Assembly (NCBI RefSeq): GCF_013304735.1
Contig: NZ_JAAITI010000025.1
Location: 1 to 50,542 of the forward strand
From: Blautia luti
GTDB lineage: Bacteria > Bacillota > Clostridia > Lachnospirales > Lachnospiraceae
DNA: 50,542 nucleotides
Direction: 5' to 3'
Below, in pieces: positions 8,143-17,125 of the stretch. The position numbers were made by a program, and so were the translations under genes. The notes below the pieces were generated by a model, which was not told the DNA's origin, did not search any database, and was given only the letters and a program-made list of their open reading frames with translations. Positions within the stretch are counted from its first letter, which is position 1. The number at the start of each line of letters is the position of its first letter.

Positions 8143-8445
8143 ATGGGGGACAGAATCAGAGCAAATATAAGTACCATGTCCAGAGAATTTGCGGATATGG
8201 AAAATCTTCAGAAAGCAGCCCAGAACAGTCTGGACGAGCTTGTGAATGCCATTCATGCACTGAATGGCAGCTGGGAGGGAATGGCTCATGACGCACTGGT
8301 CAGTGTGTTCAATTCCGATCAGGAAAGTATGCAGGAAACGCTGAGACTGCTGGGGGAATACATTTCCGCACTTGTGGCGGCACAGAATGAATACCAGAAC
8401 TGTGAGCAGCAGGTCGAAAGCAGGATCAGTTCCATACGCGTCTGA
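8143..8445 (+). CDS. WXG100 family protein 1
   Basis: A 100-residue helix-turn-helix protein of the ESX/WXG100 type, exported by or structural in type VII secretion. The turn is NGSWEGMAHDAL (the WXG motif) near residue 45, and the C-terminal helix carries YQNCE, matching the YxxxD/E export signal. The start at 8143 was chosen because AAGGAG precedes it; the frame is open upstream but overlaps the transporter remnant. It begins a run of five WXG100 genes and is now the first intact T7SS gene after the ICE insertion. Confidence 0.9.
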   Translation: MGDRIRANISTMSREFADMENLQKAAQNSLDELVNAIHALNGSWEGMAHDALVSVFNSDQESMQETLRLLGEYISALVAAQNEYQNCEQQVESRISSIRV

Positions 8446-8459
8446 GAGGAGGAGAATTT

Positions 8460-8792
8460 ATGGCTGGATATGGAGTGGGTTCAGATGCCCATATAAAAGT
8501 TCAGACAGAAGCGCTGATAGAAAGAGCGGAAAACGCAAAAAGCGCAATTTCCACCATGGAAAACCGTCTGAATGAAATTTCACAGAAAGTAAACCAGATG
8601 TCAGGATATTGGGAAGGGGAAGCTGCGGACCGTGCCAAAAACCTTTATCAGAAGCAGCAGGAAGCAATGCAGAAAATTCTTCAGGAGCTGAAGGGATATC
8701 CGGATAAGCTACTGACGATATCCGGAAACTATTCAACCGTAGAGCAGGCCAACCAGAATGAATCCGGAGGCCTGAAAAACAACATACTTTAA
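8460..8792 (+). CDS. WXG100 family protein 2
   Basis: A 110-residue WXG100 protein with the turn SGYWEGEAADRA near residue 50 and the export signal YSTVE in the C-terminal helix. It has a somewhat longer N-terminus than its neighbours and ends in GGLKNNIL, nearly the same ending as WXG100 protein 5 (ALKNNII), so the two may be recent paralogues or bind the same partner. A GAGGAGG ribosome site lies 7 bases before the ATG. It probably dimerises with another member of the cluster. Confidence 0.92.
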   Translation: MAGYGVGSDAHIKVQTEALIERAENAKSAISTMENRLNEISQKVNQMSGYWEGEAADRAKNLYQKQQEAMQKILQELKGYPDKLLTISGNYSTVEQANQNESGGLKNNIL

Positions 8793-8839
8793 CCAGATAT
8801 CCGCTTGATATAATAGCTGTTTGAACAGGAGGGGGATGT

Positions 8840-9148
8840 ATGAGTCGTTATACCATAGAGATGAATTTCGCAAAGGCCAAAGGCCAGGCAAAAGAACTGG
8901 ACAATGCCGCTGCCAGGCTGGAGAGGATCGCATCCGGAAGTATGGAAGATGCGATGAGTACCATTTCCGGAAACTGGAAAGGGGAAAACGCGGGAAATTA
9001 TCTGCGTAAAGCAGAAAAAGTCCAGAAAGATATTCTTAATGTGAGCAGGGAGCTGAAAAATACAGCGACGGCAATCAGAAACATCGCACAGGTAACTTAT
9101 AATGCTGAGATGGCCGCACTGGAACTGGCTCTTAAACGAAATGTATAA
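8840..9148 (+). CDS. WXG100 family protein 3, without a canonical export signal
   Basis: A 102-residue WXG100 protein with the turn SGNWKGENAGNY near residue 47. Unlike the other four, no clean YxxxD/E is seen in its C-terminal helix (YNAEM), so it may depend on a partner for export. The ribosome site AGGAGG is strong. The 47-base gap before it contains TATAAT at 8809-8814, a possible -10 box, but no convincing -35 box is present. Confidence 0.88.
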   Translation: MSRYTIEMNFAKAKGQAKELDNAAARLERIASGSMEDAMSTISGNWKGENAGNYLRKAEKVQKDILNVSRELKNTATAIRNIAQVTYNAEMAALELALKRNV

Positions 9149-9189
9149 ATAAAACGGTTATGCTCTGACCGAAAAAAGGAGGAAATTTT

Positions 9190-9489
9190 ATGGCAGAATT
9201 TCAGGTAACAGCAAGCACACTTAAACAGAAAGCAGAAGAGCTCAGCACATTAAACAACAACTTTGCAAAAAAAGTTGAAGAATTAATGGCATCCGAAAAA
9301 TCCCTGAGCGGAATGTGGGAAGGCCAGGCAAAAGAGGCATTTGAGAATGCGTTCAACACAGATGCCGGAAAAATGAATCAGTTTAAGGCAGCAGTAGATG
9401 AATACTATTCAAGACTTCTCACCATCGTTTCCCAGTATGAGCAGGCTGAGTCCAAGAACGTAAGCGTGGGAACAACAAGAACTGTATAA
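9190..9489 (+). CDS. WXG100 family protein 4 (EsxA-like)
   Basis: A 99-residue WXG100 protein closest in layout to EsxA: turn SGMWEGQAKEAF near residue 43, followed by YEQAE as the export signal. It is preceded by AAAGGAGG and followed 13 bases later by WXG100 protein 5. These two, adjacent and just before the EssC gene, are the likeliest core secreted pair of the system. Confidence 0.93.
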   Translation: MAEFQVTASTLKQKAEELSTLNNNFAKKVEELMASEKSLSGMWEGQAKEAFENAFNTDAGKMNQFKAAVDEYYSRLLTIVSQYEQAESKNVSVGTTRTV

Positions 9490-9502
9490 GGAGGAAAATA
9501 AC

Positions 9503-9817
9503 ATGGATGGAACAATCAAAGTATCAACACAGGAATTAAGAAGTGCATCAAGCCAGTTCAGCAGCTACGGAAGCGAAATCCAGAACCTGACATCACAGAT
9601 GCTGTCCTTGATTTCAGGAATTACAGGAGCTGTATGGTCCGGTGAGGCAGCAAGCGCTTATCAGAGTAAATTTGCAGGCCTGGAAGCAGACATTTCCAAG
9701 ATCAACAAAATGATCCAGGAACATGTTACAGACTTAAATACAATGGCTGACGAGTACGACCGTGCAGAGCAGCAGGCACAGCAGGAAGCATCTGCGTTAA
9801 AAAATAATATTATCTGA
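9503..9817 (+). CDS. WXG100 family protein 5
   Basis: A 104-residue WXG100 protein with the turn GAVWSGEAASAY near residue 44 and YDRAE as export signal near the C-terminus. It ends ALKNNII, like protein 2. The strong GGAGG lies 8 bases before the ATG. Its stop codon sits inside a 9-bp hairpin that separates it from the EssC gene, which would allow much higher expression of the small secreted proteins than of the motor. Confidence 0.93.
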   Translation: MDGTIKVSTQELRSASSQFSSYGSEIQNLTSQMLSLISGITGAVWSGEAASAYQSKFAGLEADISKINKMIQEHVTDLNTMADEYDRAEQQAQQEASALKNNII

Positions 9818-9830
9818 CAGGCAGATAATA
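9808..9830 (+). promoter_or_regulatory. RNA hairpin between the last WXG100 gene and essC
   Basis: TATTATCTG and CAGATAATA form a perfect 9-bp stem with the loop ACAGG. There is no U-tract, so it is not a full terminator. A role in stabilising the upstream message or in lowering motor expression is inferred. Confidence 0.5.
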
Positions 9831-9848
9831 CATGAGGTGGCGAAAGAT

Positions 9849-12800
9849 ATGAGCTATGTACTGACAATATACAGCAAGGAAATATATCAGGATTTTATAC
9901 TTCCTGCAATTGATAATGCCGATTATACAATTGTACTTCAGCAGAAAATATTTTCACTTTCCGATGATGTTCTGGTCAGAATGGAAATTGTGGACGGAGA
10001 ATGGCGTTTTGTCCAGGGTGAAAATTATCGAATCGTAAAGAACGGAAAGAGCTATATCCGAAAAGGTCTGCACAATGGAGAGGCACTGAATCTTGAACTG
10101 TTTAATACATTAAATTTTGCAGTTATGATACAGGAAAAAACAGGCGGTTTTACTGTATACAAGAAATATCTTTTGCCACCGGAAGGAAAAATCTACATCG
10201 GAAAAAACAAGGATAACCACATCTGCTACGATTCCATGGGACTGGTTTCGGGCATCCATGCATCCATTGAAATGAACCATATGAACTATATTTTAAGGGA
10301 CATGAGCAGAAACGGTGTTTATGTCAACCATAACCGGATCAAACAGATGCATGTGCTGCAGTATGGAGATACCATCAACATCATTGGACTGAAGATGGTA
10401 TTTCTGGGAAATTTCCTTGCACTTGAAAAACCGGGAGGATCTTTCCGCATTAAAGAAGATGTAATTGTCCCACTGGAAAGCGGAGACATTATGGATGCTG
10501 TAATAGCAGCAGCTCCGGACCCTGTTTCCGAAAAGAAAAAGAAATATTTCAACCGAATTCCACGAAATCTGAAAGTTATCGACGTGGAACCCTATGTTAT
10601 CGAGGGGCCTCCCGGAAAAGACAATTCCAGAAGAGCTCCCTGGTATCTCACAGTAGGCCCGGCCCTTACCATGGCGATCCCCATGACACTGGGCTGTGTG
10701 CTGTCTATTGTAGGAAGCGGAAGTAATTCTTCTGTCTTTATGTATACAGGACTTATTACCGCATTTGGTTCTGCGGTACTTGGAGCTGTATGGGGCGGCG
10801 TGCGTCTGAAATACGATGCAAAAGTCCGCGTGGAAACAGAAGCGCACAGAACAGAAGCCTATGCGGAATACCTTACAGATATCGAAAAGAAAATTGAAGA
10901 ACAGTACGAAAAAGATATCCAGATCTTAAATGACCGGTATCCTTCCGCAGACATGATCTGTGCCCTCCGGGATAACAATTCCACACTCTGGAACCGTAAT
11001 GTGACACATGCCGATTTTATGTACCATCGACTGGGAATCGGTGCCCTGCCATTTCCATCACCGGTAAATATTCCGCCGGAGCGCTTTATGCTTTACAAAG
11101 ATGCTCTTGCAGACAGACCGGAAGAGATCCGGAAGAAGTTCGAAAAAATGCAGGATGTCCCGATCTGTGTAGATCTTCTTTCTCATTCTCTGATAGGTGT
11201 TCTTGGCGGCTCCAAAAAGCAGGGAGCCTATGAAGTAATCCGTGTTCTTCTGACACAGATTGCGGCTGCCAACAGCTATACAGATGTAAAAATGGTACTT
11301 ACATACAACAAAAACCTGGGAGCGGAGCAGGAGTGTTTCCGTTCATTCCGGTGGTTCCCGCATACCTGGTCCACAGACCGGAAATTCCGTTTTGTGGCAG
11401 ATGAGCCGGAAGAAGTTGCAGACGTTTACTATGAACTGACTCAGCTTCTCCGTGAAAGAAAAGAAGAAAAAGCCTACGGGGAAGAAAAAGCTCCCCTGCC
11501 ATTATACGTTCTGGTTGTCAGTGATATTTCCATGCTGAACAATGAGCTGATCAGTAAATATGTCTTCGACAAAGACCCGCAGCTGGGCCTGATCACCATT
11601 ATTCTGGCAGAAAAATTTGAAGATCTTCCAAACAGCTGTGAATACATTATTGCCAATGAACATGACGGCGGCAAATTTACAGGAGTATATTCCGTACGTG
11701 GAGAAGAGCAGGAGCGGATCAGTGTCTGCTTTGACAATATCACCAACGCATCGGTTGAAAGCTTTGCCCGGAAACTGTCTGACATTGAAGTGGAAGAGAT
11801 GCAGAACGGTGGAGAAATTCCGTCCTCTGTAACATTCTTTGATATGATGGGAATCAGTAAACTGGAAGAGCTGGACGTTGCCACCAGATGGGCAAAAAAC
11901 CGTACCTACGATTCCATCCGCGGTCTTCTCGGAAAAAAAGCAGGCGGAAACCTCTGCTATCTGGATGTTCATGAAAAATATCACGGACCTCATGGCCTGA
12001 TCGCCGGAACAACAGGTTCCGGTAAAAGTGAAACCCTGCAGAGTTACATGCTGTCCCTGGCAATCAATTACAGCCCGGATGATATCGGATTCTTTATCAT
12101 TGACTACAAAGGTGGTGGAATGGCCAATCTGTTCTCAGGCCTGCCACATATGATGGGACAGATCTCCAACCTTTCCGGAAACCAGATCCACCGTGCAATG
12201 GTATCCATAAAGAGTGAAAACCGCAGAAGACAGCAGATTTTTAACGATTATGGTGTAAACAATATCAACGCCTACACCAAACTGATCAAATCCAATGAAG
12301 CACAGACTCCGGTACCGCATCTGTTTATCATCATCGATGAGTTTGCGGAACTTAAGAGAGAAGAGCCTGACTTCATGAGAGAGCTGATCAGTGTTGCTCA
12401 GGTAGGACGAAGCCTTGGGGTACATCTGATTCTTGCCACACAGAAACCAAGCGGTACAGTAGATGACAATATCTGGAGTAACTCCAAATTCCGTCTGTGT
12501 CTGCGCGTACAGGACAAGCAGGACAGTAACGACATGCTTCACAAACCGGATGCAGCTTACATCACCCAGGCAGGCCGTGGATACCTGCAGGTAGGAAATG
12601 ATGAGCTTTATGAGCTGTTCCAGTCCGGTTACAGTGGTGCTCCATACGATGAGGACGGAGGAGACAACGGAAATGAAACCGTCCGTATGATGACCATTCA
12701 CGGAAGAACTGCCATCGTCGGAAACCGTATGAAGATGCACAGACAGGAAAAAGCCAAGGCAATGTGGCTGAAAAAACTCGTAGAGGCAGCGGAACAGGTA

Positions 12801-14855
12801 ATTGCAGATGGCAATACTCCGGAACACCTTCTGAACAACCCGGTACTCTTAAGACAGTGTGCGGAGAAAGTAACCGATAATCTCATAAAGAACAACGTCA
12901 ATGTATCCTCCGGTGAAAATGGCCTCCAGCGAATGGAAAATATCGTAAGACTTTGCTGCATGGCAAACGACAGAAGCACTGGTGCAAAAGTAGATTATAT
13001 CATTCAGGAAGAAAGTGCACATTCCGTCAAGATACCGGAAACAAAACAGAAAACCCAGCTGGATGCTGTTGTGGAATATCTTGGAAAAGTTGCAAAAGAG
13101 CGTGGATATGACCATGAATTCCTTCTGTGGCTGCCTGTCCTTCCGGAAAATCTCTATCTGGAAGAGCTTTCCGGATACTGCGAGACTACATTTAACGCAG
13201 GTTCCTGGCCGACATGGAAGAAGTGGAACTTAAAAGCGCCGATCGGTCTCTGCGATGACCCGGTTAATCAGGCACAGCGTACCCTGGAAATTGATTTTGC
13301 AGCTATGGGCCATCTGATTGTAATCGGTTCCGTAGGAACCGGAAAGAGTGTTTTCCTGCAGTCACTGGCATACTCCCTGATTCACAGATATTCTCCGGAA
13401 TATGTGAACCTTTACTGCATCGACTTTTCCAGCAATGCCATGCGTGGATTCGAAAAATCCGCACATGTGGGCGGTGTGATGTACGAGCATGATACCGAAA
13501 AAATCTCCAGATTTTTTAATATGCTCACAGAACTTATGGAAGAGAGGAAAAAACTCTTCAAAGGTGGTAACTACGAGCAGTATGTTCAGGCTATGGGCGT
13601 GAAAGTACCGGCAGTCTTTGTATTTATTGACCAGTATTCCAGTTTCAGGGAAAAGACCGGAAATATTTATGAGGAACAGATGGTACACCTTTCCAGAGAC
13701 GGAGCAGCCTGCGGAATCTACCTTGTTATTTCCGCAGCAGGATTCGGGCTTACCGAGATCTCAAACAATGTAGGAAGAAACATCAAAAATGTCATCTGCC
13801 TTGAAATGGGAGACAAATTCCAGTATATGGATCTTCTTCACACCATGCAGATTGAGGTTCTTCCGGAAACAGGCGTAAAGGGACGTGGACTTGTAAAACA
13901 GGGCGATGTTGTTCTGGAATATCAGACAGCACTTGCAGTGAAAGCCGAAGACGATTATTCACGTATCGAAAAAATCGAAAAAGAATGTCTGCGCCTGAAT
14001 GCAGCATGGCATGGCAAAAAAGCAAAACAGGTTCCTGTAATCCCGGATGAGCCGGTCCTTGATGAATTTATCGAACTGGATGCAGTAAAAGAGCAGCTTC
14101 AGAGCGGACACCTTCTTCCCATCGGATACGATGCGGATAATGCCAATCCGTATGCGCTGGATCTTCACAGGATCTTCAGCTATCTTATTTCCGGCCGTGC
14201 GAAGACAGGAAAGAAAAATCTCCTTAAGATTCTCATGAAGATGGGAGCACAGACAGGAATGAAGATGTATGTGGCAGATTTTTCAGGAAAACTCAAAGAG
14301 GCCGCAGCAGAAAACAATGCCGTATTCATTGATACAGACAGAAAAATGTACGATGCGTTCATGGAATGGCAGACGGAGATCATTGAGAAAAACGGACGCA
14401 AAAAAGAGATGGAAGCAGCCGGAAAGAGCGATCTTGAGATCTATCAGGAGATGGCATCCATGGGTCTTTCCTGCATGATGATCAGTAATCTTCCGGAATT
14501 TATCAACCATATTATGTATCCGGAAAAAGATGTGCCGCTTATGGCAGGATTCCTGGAAAACATCACAGAAAAAGGTGCAGGCCTGGGAATTTACTTTATC
14601 TCCGCGTATACGCCGGATGAGATTACGAAAGTCAAAGGAAACGCAATATACAATAACCTGGTCAAAAAGAAAGAAGGTCTGCATCTCGGCGGAAATGTAG
14701 GTGCACAGAACATTCTCAATTTTGATTATATTTCATATAAGGAACAGAATAAGGTTCAGAAAACAGGAGTGGCAATGCTGCCGTCTGTAGATGGGGAACT
14801 TACTTCTACACGGTTGATTATTCCACTTGCTGGGAAAGCAGATGCAGAAAAATGA
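9849..14855 (+). CDS. essC: EssC-type type VII secretion ATPase (FtsK/SpoIIIE family)
   Basis: Membrane-anchored motor that recognises WXG100 substrates and drives type VII secretion. About 1,668 residues. N-terminal FHA-like domains (for example GKNKDNHICYDSMGLVSGIHA) occupy roughly 1-220, two membrane segments lie around 265-320, and three FtsK/SpoIIIE domains follow. The first has Walker A GTTGSGKSE near 720 and Walker B LFIIIDEF near 827. The second has GSVGTGKSV near 1160 and VFVFIDQY near 1257. The third has a degraded SGRAKTGKKN near 1448. This is the T7SSb EssC architecture rather than the split EccCa/EccCb form. ATG 9849 was chosen over GTG 9837, which lies inside the GAGGTGG ribosome site. 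Confidence 0.95.
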   Translation: MSYVLTIYSKEIYQDFILPAIDNADYTIVLQQKIFSLSDDVLVRMEIVDGEWRFVQGENYRIVKNGKSYIRKGLHNGEALNLELFNTLNFAVMIQEKTGGFTVYKKYLLPPEGKIYIGKNKDNHICYDSMGLVSGIHASIEMNHMNYILRDMSRNGVYVNHNRIKQMHVLQYGDTINIIGLKMVFLGNFLALEKPGGSFRIKEDVIVPLESGDIMDAVIAAAPDPVSEKKKKYFNRIPRNLKVIDVEPYVIEGPPGKDNSRRAPWYLTVGPALTMAIPMTLGCVLSIVGSGSNSSVFMYTGLITAFGSAVLGAVWGGVRLKYDAKVRVETEAHRTEAYAEYLTDIEKKIEEQYEKDIQILNDRYPSADMICALRDNNSTLWNRNVTHADFMYHRLGIGALPFPSPVNIPPERFMLYKDALADRPEEIRKKFEKMQDVPICVDLLSHSLIGVLGGSKKQGAYEVIRVLLTQIAAANSYTDVKMVLTYNKNLGAEQECFRSFRWFPHTWSTDRKFRFVADEPEEVADVYYELTQLLRERKEEKAYGEEKAPLPLYVLVVSDISMLNNELISKYVFDKDPQLGLITIILAEKFEDLPNSCEYIIANEHDGGKFTGVYSVRGEEQERISVCFDNITNASVESFARKLSDIEVEEMQNGGEIPSSVTFFDMMGISKLEELDVATRWAKNRTYDSIRGLLGKKAGGNLCYLDVHEKYHGPHGLIAGTTGSGKSETLQSYMLSLAINYSPDDIGFFIIDYKGGGMANLFSGLPHMMGQISNLSGNQIHRAMVSIKSENRRRQQIFNDYGVNNINAYTKLIKSNEAQTPVPHLFIIIDEFAELKREEPDFMRELISVAQVGRSLGVHLILATQKPSGTVDDNIWSNSKFRLCLRVQDKQDSNDMLHKPDAAYITQAGRGYLQVGNDELYELFQSGYSGAPYDEDGGDNGNETVRMMTIHGRTAIVGNRMKMHRQEKAKAMWLKKLVEAAEQVIADGNTPEHLLNNPVLLRQCAEKVTDNLIKNNVNVSSGENGLQRMENIVRLCCMANDRSTGAKVDYIIQEESAHSVKIPETKQKTQLDAVVEYLGKVAKERGYDHEFLLWLPVLPENLYLEELSGYCETTFNAGSWPTWKKWNLKAPIGLCDDPVNQAQRTLEIDFAAMGHLIVIGSVGTGKSVFLQSLAYSLIHRYSPEYVNLYCIDFSSNAMRGFEKSAHVGGVMYEHDTEKISRFFNMLTELMEERKKLFKGGNYEQYVQAMGVKVPAVFVFIDQYSSFREKTGNIYEEQMVHLSRDGAACGIYLVISAAGFGLTEISNNVGRNIKNVICLEMGDKFQYMDLLHTMQIEVLPETGVKGRGLVKQGDVVLEYQTALAVKAEDDYSRIEKIEKECLRLNAAWHGKKAKQVPVIPDEPVLDEFIELDAVKEQLQSGHLLPIGYDADNANPYALDLHRIFSYLISGRAKTGKKNLLKILMKMGAQTGMKMYVADFSGKLKEAAAENNAVFIDTDRKMYDAFMEWQTEIIEKNGRKKEMEAAGKSDLEIYQEMASMGLSCMMISNLPEFINHIMYPEKDVPLMAGFLENITEKGAGLGIYFISAYTPDEITKVKGNAIYNNLVKKKEGLHLGGNVGAQNILNFDYISYKEQNKVQKTGVAMLPSVDGELTSTRLIIPLAGKADAEK

Positions 14856-15100
14856 TAATTGTAGATGTATATGTACCGGTATATGAAAAGACCTACGATA
14901 TGGAAATCGATGAAGGTCTGGGAATTGCAATGGTAATAGAAGAAATGGCAACCATAATCTGCCAGAAAGAATCCAGCAAAATGGGAGGAAATGTCAGTGA
15001 ATTATGTCTCTGCGACGTGAGAAGCAAACAGATTCTTTCCCCGGAAAGATGTCTGAGAGATTATGGAATTACCAACGGCGGACAGCTGCTTCTGGTATAG
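14852..15100 (+). CDS. YukD/EsaB-like ubiquitin-fold protein
   Basis: An 82-residue protein whose start overlaps the EssC stop by four bases (ATGA). The layout (two beta strands around VDVYVPVYEKTYDMEI, a helix IAMVIEEMATII, and the ending DYGITNGGQLLLV) fits the small ubiquitin-like YukD/EsaB family of T7SSb systems, which is needed for or regulates secretion in Bacillus and Staphylococcus. Identification rests on size, the characteristic C-terminal GGQLLLV strand and the position next to essC. Confidence 0.8.
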   Translation: MIIVDVYVPVYEKTYDMEIDEGLGIAMVIEEMATIICQKESSKMGGNVSELCLCDVRSKQILSPERCLRDYGITNGGQLLLV

Positions 15101-15113
15101 GAGGGGAGAAACG

Positions 15114-16274
15114 ATGGGCAACGTTATAGATGTGAACAACATCTGTGTAAACTGCATGCATACAATGGATGAGACAACAAGGTATTGCCCTTCCTGCGGA
15201 TATGAAAGAGGCACATATGTAAATAATCCCCATCAGCTTCCGGCTTTTACGATCCTGCAGGGAAGATATCTGATTGGAAAATGCCTTGGAGAAGGTGGTT
15301 TTGGTATTACATATCTTGCCCTAGATCTTATCTCCGGCCAGCGTGTTGCAATCAAAGAACTTTTTGTACAGGGACTGCTGAACAGACAGAAGGGAAAAAC
15401 CGTTCTGATCGAAAGCAGCCAGGAATCCATGAGATATTACCATATCTGTAAGGATAAATTTCTTCATGAAGCGCAGCTGCTTCATAATCTTAAGGAGAAA
15501 AGAGGCGTTGTAAACTTTCTGAACTATTTTGAAGAAAACAATACCGCCTACATTGTGATGGAATATCTGGAGGGACAGGATCTTTCCCAGTATTTAAAAG
15601 AACATAACAACAGGATTTCTTTTCATGAGACTTTTCAGTTTCTGCGACCGGTGATGAAATCAATGATTGATATGAATGAGTCAGGGGTATATCATAGAGA
15701 TATTGCCCCTGACAATATCCGCTATCTGAAAAGCGGCTGGATGAAGATCATGGATCTGGGAGGAGCCAAATATTCCTTCCAGGAGCAGGTAAACGGACCC
15801 AGCAGGATGATTGCCGTAAAAAAAGGATATGCTCCGCCGGAACAGTACCAGCAGAGCTATAAGATAGGCCCCTGGATGGATGTCTATGCGATGGCAGCCA
15901 CATTTTACAGATGTGTTACCGGAAAAGTTCCACAGGAATCTCTGTCCAGACTGGAGCAGGACCATCTGGAAAAACCTGGCCGTTTCTGTCCGGATATGAA
16001 CAGTGCCACAGAGAAAGTAATTCTCAAAGGCCTGGCTTTACGTACAGAAGACCGGTATATGGACATGAGATCTTTTTATGAGGCACTGAAAGCGGCGAAT
16101 CCGGATACCATAGACAAGACAACGGTAGAATCTTCCAAACATCTGATTCCCAGAGATCAGGAAGAAGAATCTGAGGAGAATAAAATCCGGCAGAAAAATA
16201 AGACTGTGCAGAAGATTGCAATGGTTTGTACGATAATATTTGTAATACTGATGCTGATAGGATTCTTCCTCTGA
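15114..16274 (+). CDS. Zinc-ribbon Ser/Thr protein kinase with C-terminal membrane anchor
   Basis: A predicted active kinase of 386 residues. It opens with a zinc ribbon (Cys11, Cys14, Cys25, Cys28), followed by a Hanks-type kinase domain: glycine loop GEGGFG at 59-64, catalytic lysine in VAIKE (Lys81), catalytic loop HRDIAPDN near 195-202, DLGGAK in place of DFG, and APPEQY. A cytoplasmic linker precedes one membrane segment at the extreme C-terminus (about 366-386), with almost nothing outside. It could phosphorylate the FHA partners, EssC or the pseudokinase encoded nearby. The start at 15114 follows GGAGGGGAGAAACG. The kinase is tail-anchored and so acts on the cytoplasmic face. Confidence 0.92.
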   Translation: MGNVIDVNNICVNCMHTMDETTRYCPSCGYERGTYVNNPHQLPAFTILQGRYLIGKCLGEGGFGITYLALDLISGQRVAIKELFVQGLLNRQKGKTVLIESSQESMRYYHICKDKFLHEAQLLHNLKEKRGVVNFLNYFEENNTAYIVMEYLEGQDLSQYLKEHNNRISFHETFQFLRPVMKSMIDMNESGVYHRDIAPDNIRYLKSGWMKIMDLGGAKYSFQEQVNGPSRMIAVKKGYAPPEQYQQSYKIGPWMDVYAMAATFYRCVTGKVPQESLSRLEQDHLEKPGRFCPDMNSATEKVILKGLALRTEDRYMDMRSFYEALKAANPDTIDKTTVESSKHLIPRDQEEESEENKIRQKNKTVQKIAMVCTIIFVILMLIGFFL

Positions 16275-16311
16275 ATGCTTCAGAAAGTTATGGATAAAGC
16301 AGGTAGACAAT

Positions 16312-17103
16312 ATGAAAAAAGAGCAGATTCAGGTAGGGTGTTATACAATCATAGGAGACAGAAAATCCCAGCAGGATACCATGCAGTATGCATGGAAAGG
16401 GGATGATACAATTCTGGCTGTAGTATGTGACGGTATGGGTGGCATGTCCGGTGGAGAACGGGCTAGCCGGAAAGCGGTAGATGTAATTTTCAAAAATTTT
16501 GCGGACAGTTTTGTGACAGATGAAACACAGTATTCGGAATGGTTGAAGCGTTCTTTTGTGGAAGCGGATGAAGCGGTGGCAGGCCTTACCGATGAGGCGG
16601 GAAACATTCTTCACAGTGGTTCCACAGTTGTAGGCGTTCTTATAAAAAATAACCGCATGTACTGGGCAAGTGCAGGGGACAGCGTAATCTATTATCTGGA
16701 TACACAGGGAATCCACACGGTAACCAGGATGCACAACTACAATCTCAGGCTGGAACAGCTTCTGAATTCCGGGAAAATCACGGTGGAGGAAGCAAAAAAA
16801 GAAAGCATGAACGGACGTGGAGAAGCGCTGATCAGTTTTCTTGGCATTGGAGGACTTCCCCTTGTGGATTCCGGAAGCCAGACAATACTTATGAATCAGG
16901 GAGACATCGTAATTCTTGCCAGCGACGGTCTCTACAAAAGCCTCACAGCAGTTCAGATCCAGGCGATTGTTGAGGAAAGCGGTGGAAACATGTCGATTGC
17001 TGCCGAACGTCTGTGCAAAGAGGCACAGCGTCTTGGAGAGTGTAAACAGGACAACACAACAGTAATTGCAGTCAGATACAGCCTGGGATCTGGAAATAAC
17101 TGA
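16312..17103 (+). CDS. PP2C family Ser/Thr phosphatase 1
   Basis: A metal-dependent protein phosphatase of 263 residues, expected to remove phosphate from targets of the neighbouring kinase. The metal-binding motifs are present: QQD near 21-23, DGMGG near 43-47, ASAGDS near 124-129, LASDGLY near 204-210 and the C-terminal DNTT. There is no membrane segment or signal peptide, so it is cytoplasmic. It sits between an active kinase and a pseudokinase, in the writer/eraser pairing common for bacterial Hanks kinases. Its ribosome site is weak (CAGGTAGAC). Confidence 0.93.
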   Translation: MKKEQIQVGCYTIIGDRKSQQDTMQYAWKGDDTILAVVCDGMGGMSGGERASRKAVDVIFKNFADSFVTDETQYSEWLKRSFVEADEAVAGLTDEAGNILHSGSTVVGVLIKNNRMYWASAGDSVIYYLDTQGIHTVTRMHNYNLRLEQLLNSGKITVEEAKKESMNGRGEALISFLGIGGLPLVDSGSQTILMNQGDIVILASDGLYKSLTAVQIQAIVEESGGNMSIAAERLCKEAQRLGECKQDNTTVIAVRYSLGSGNN

Positions 17104-17125
17104 ACAGCTGATTGGAGGAAACAGA

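Noticed and set aside
8786..8814. Possible promoter before WXG100 gene 3 (TATAAT at 8809-8814)
   Set aside because: No acceptable -35 hexamer lies 16-18 bases upstream, so it is noted only in the gene entry.
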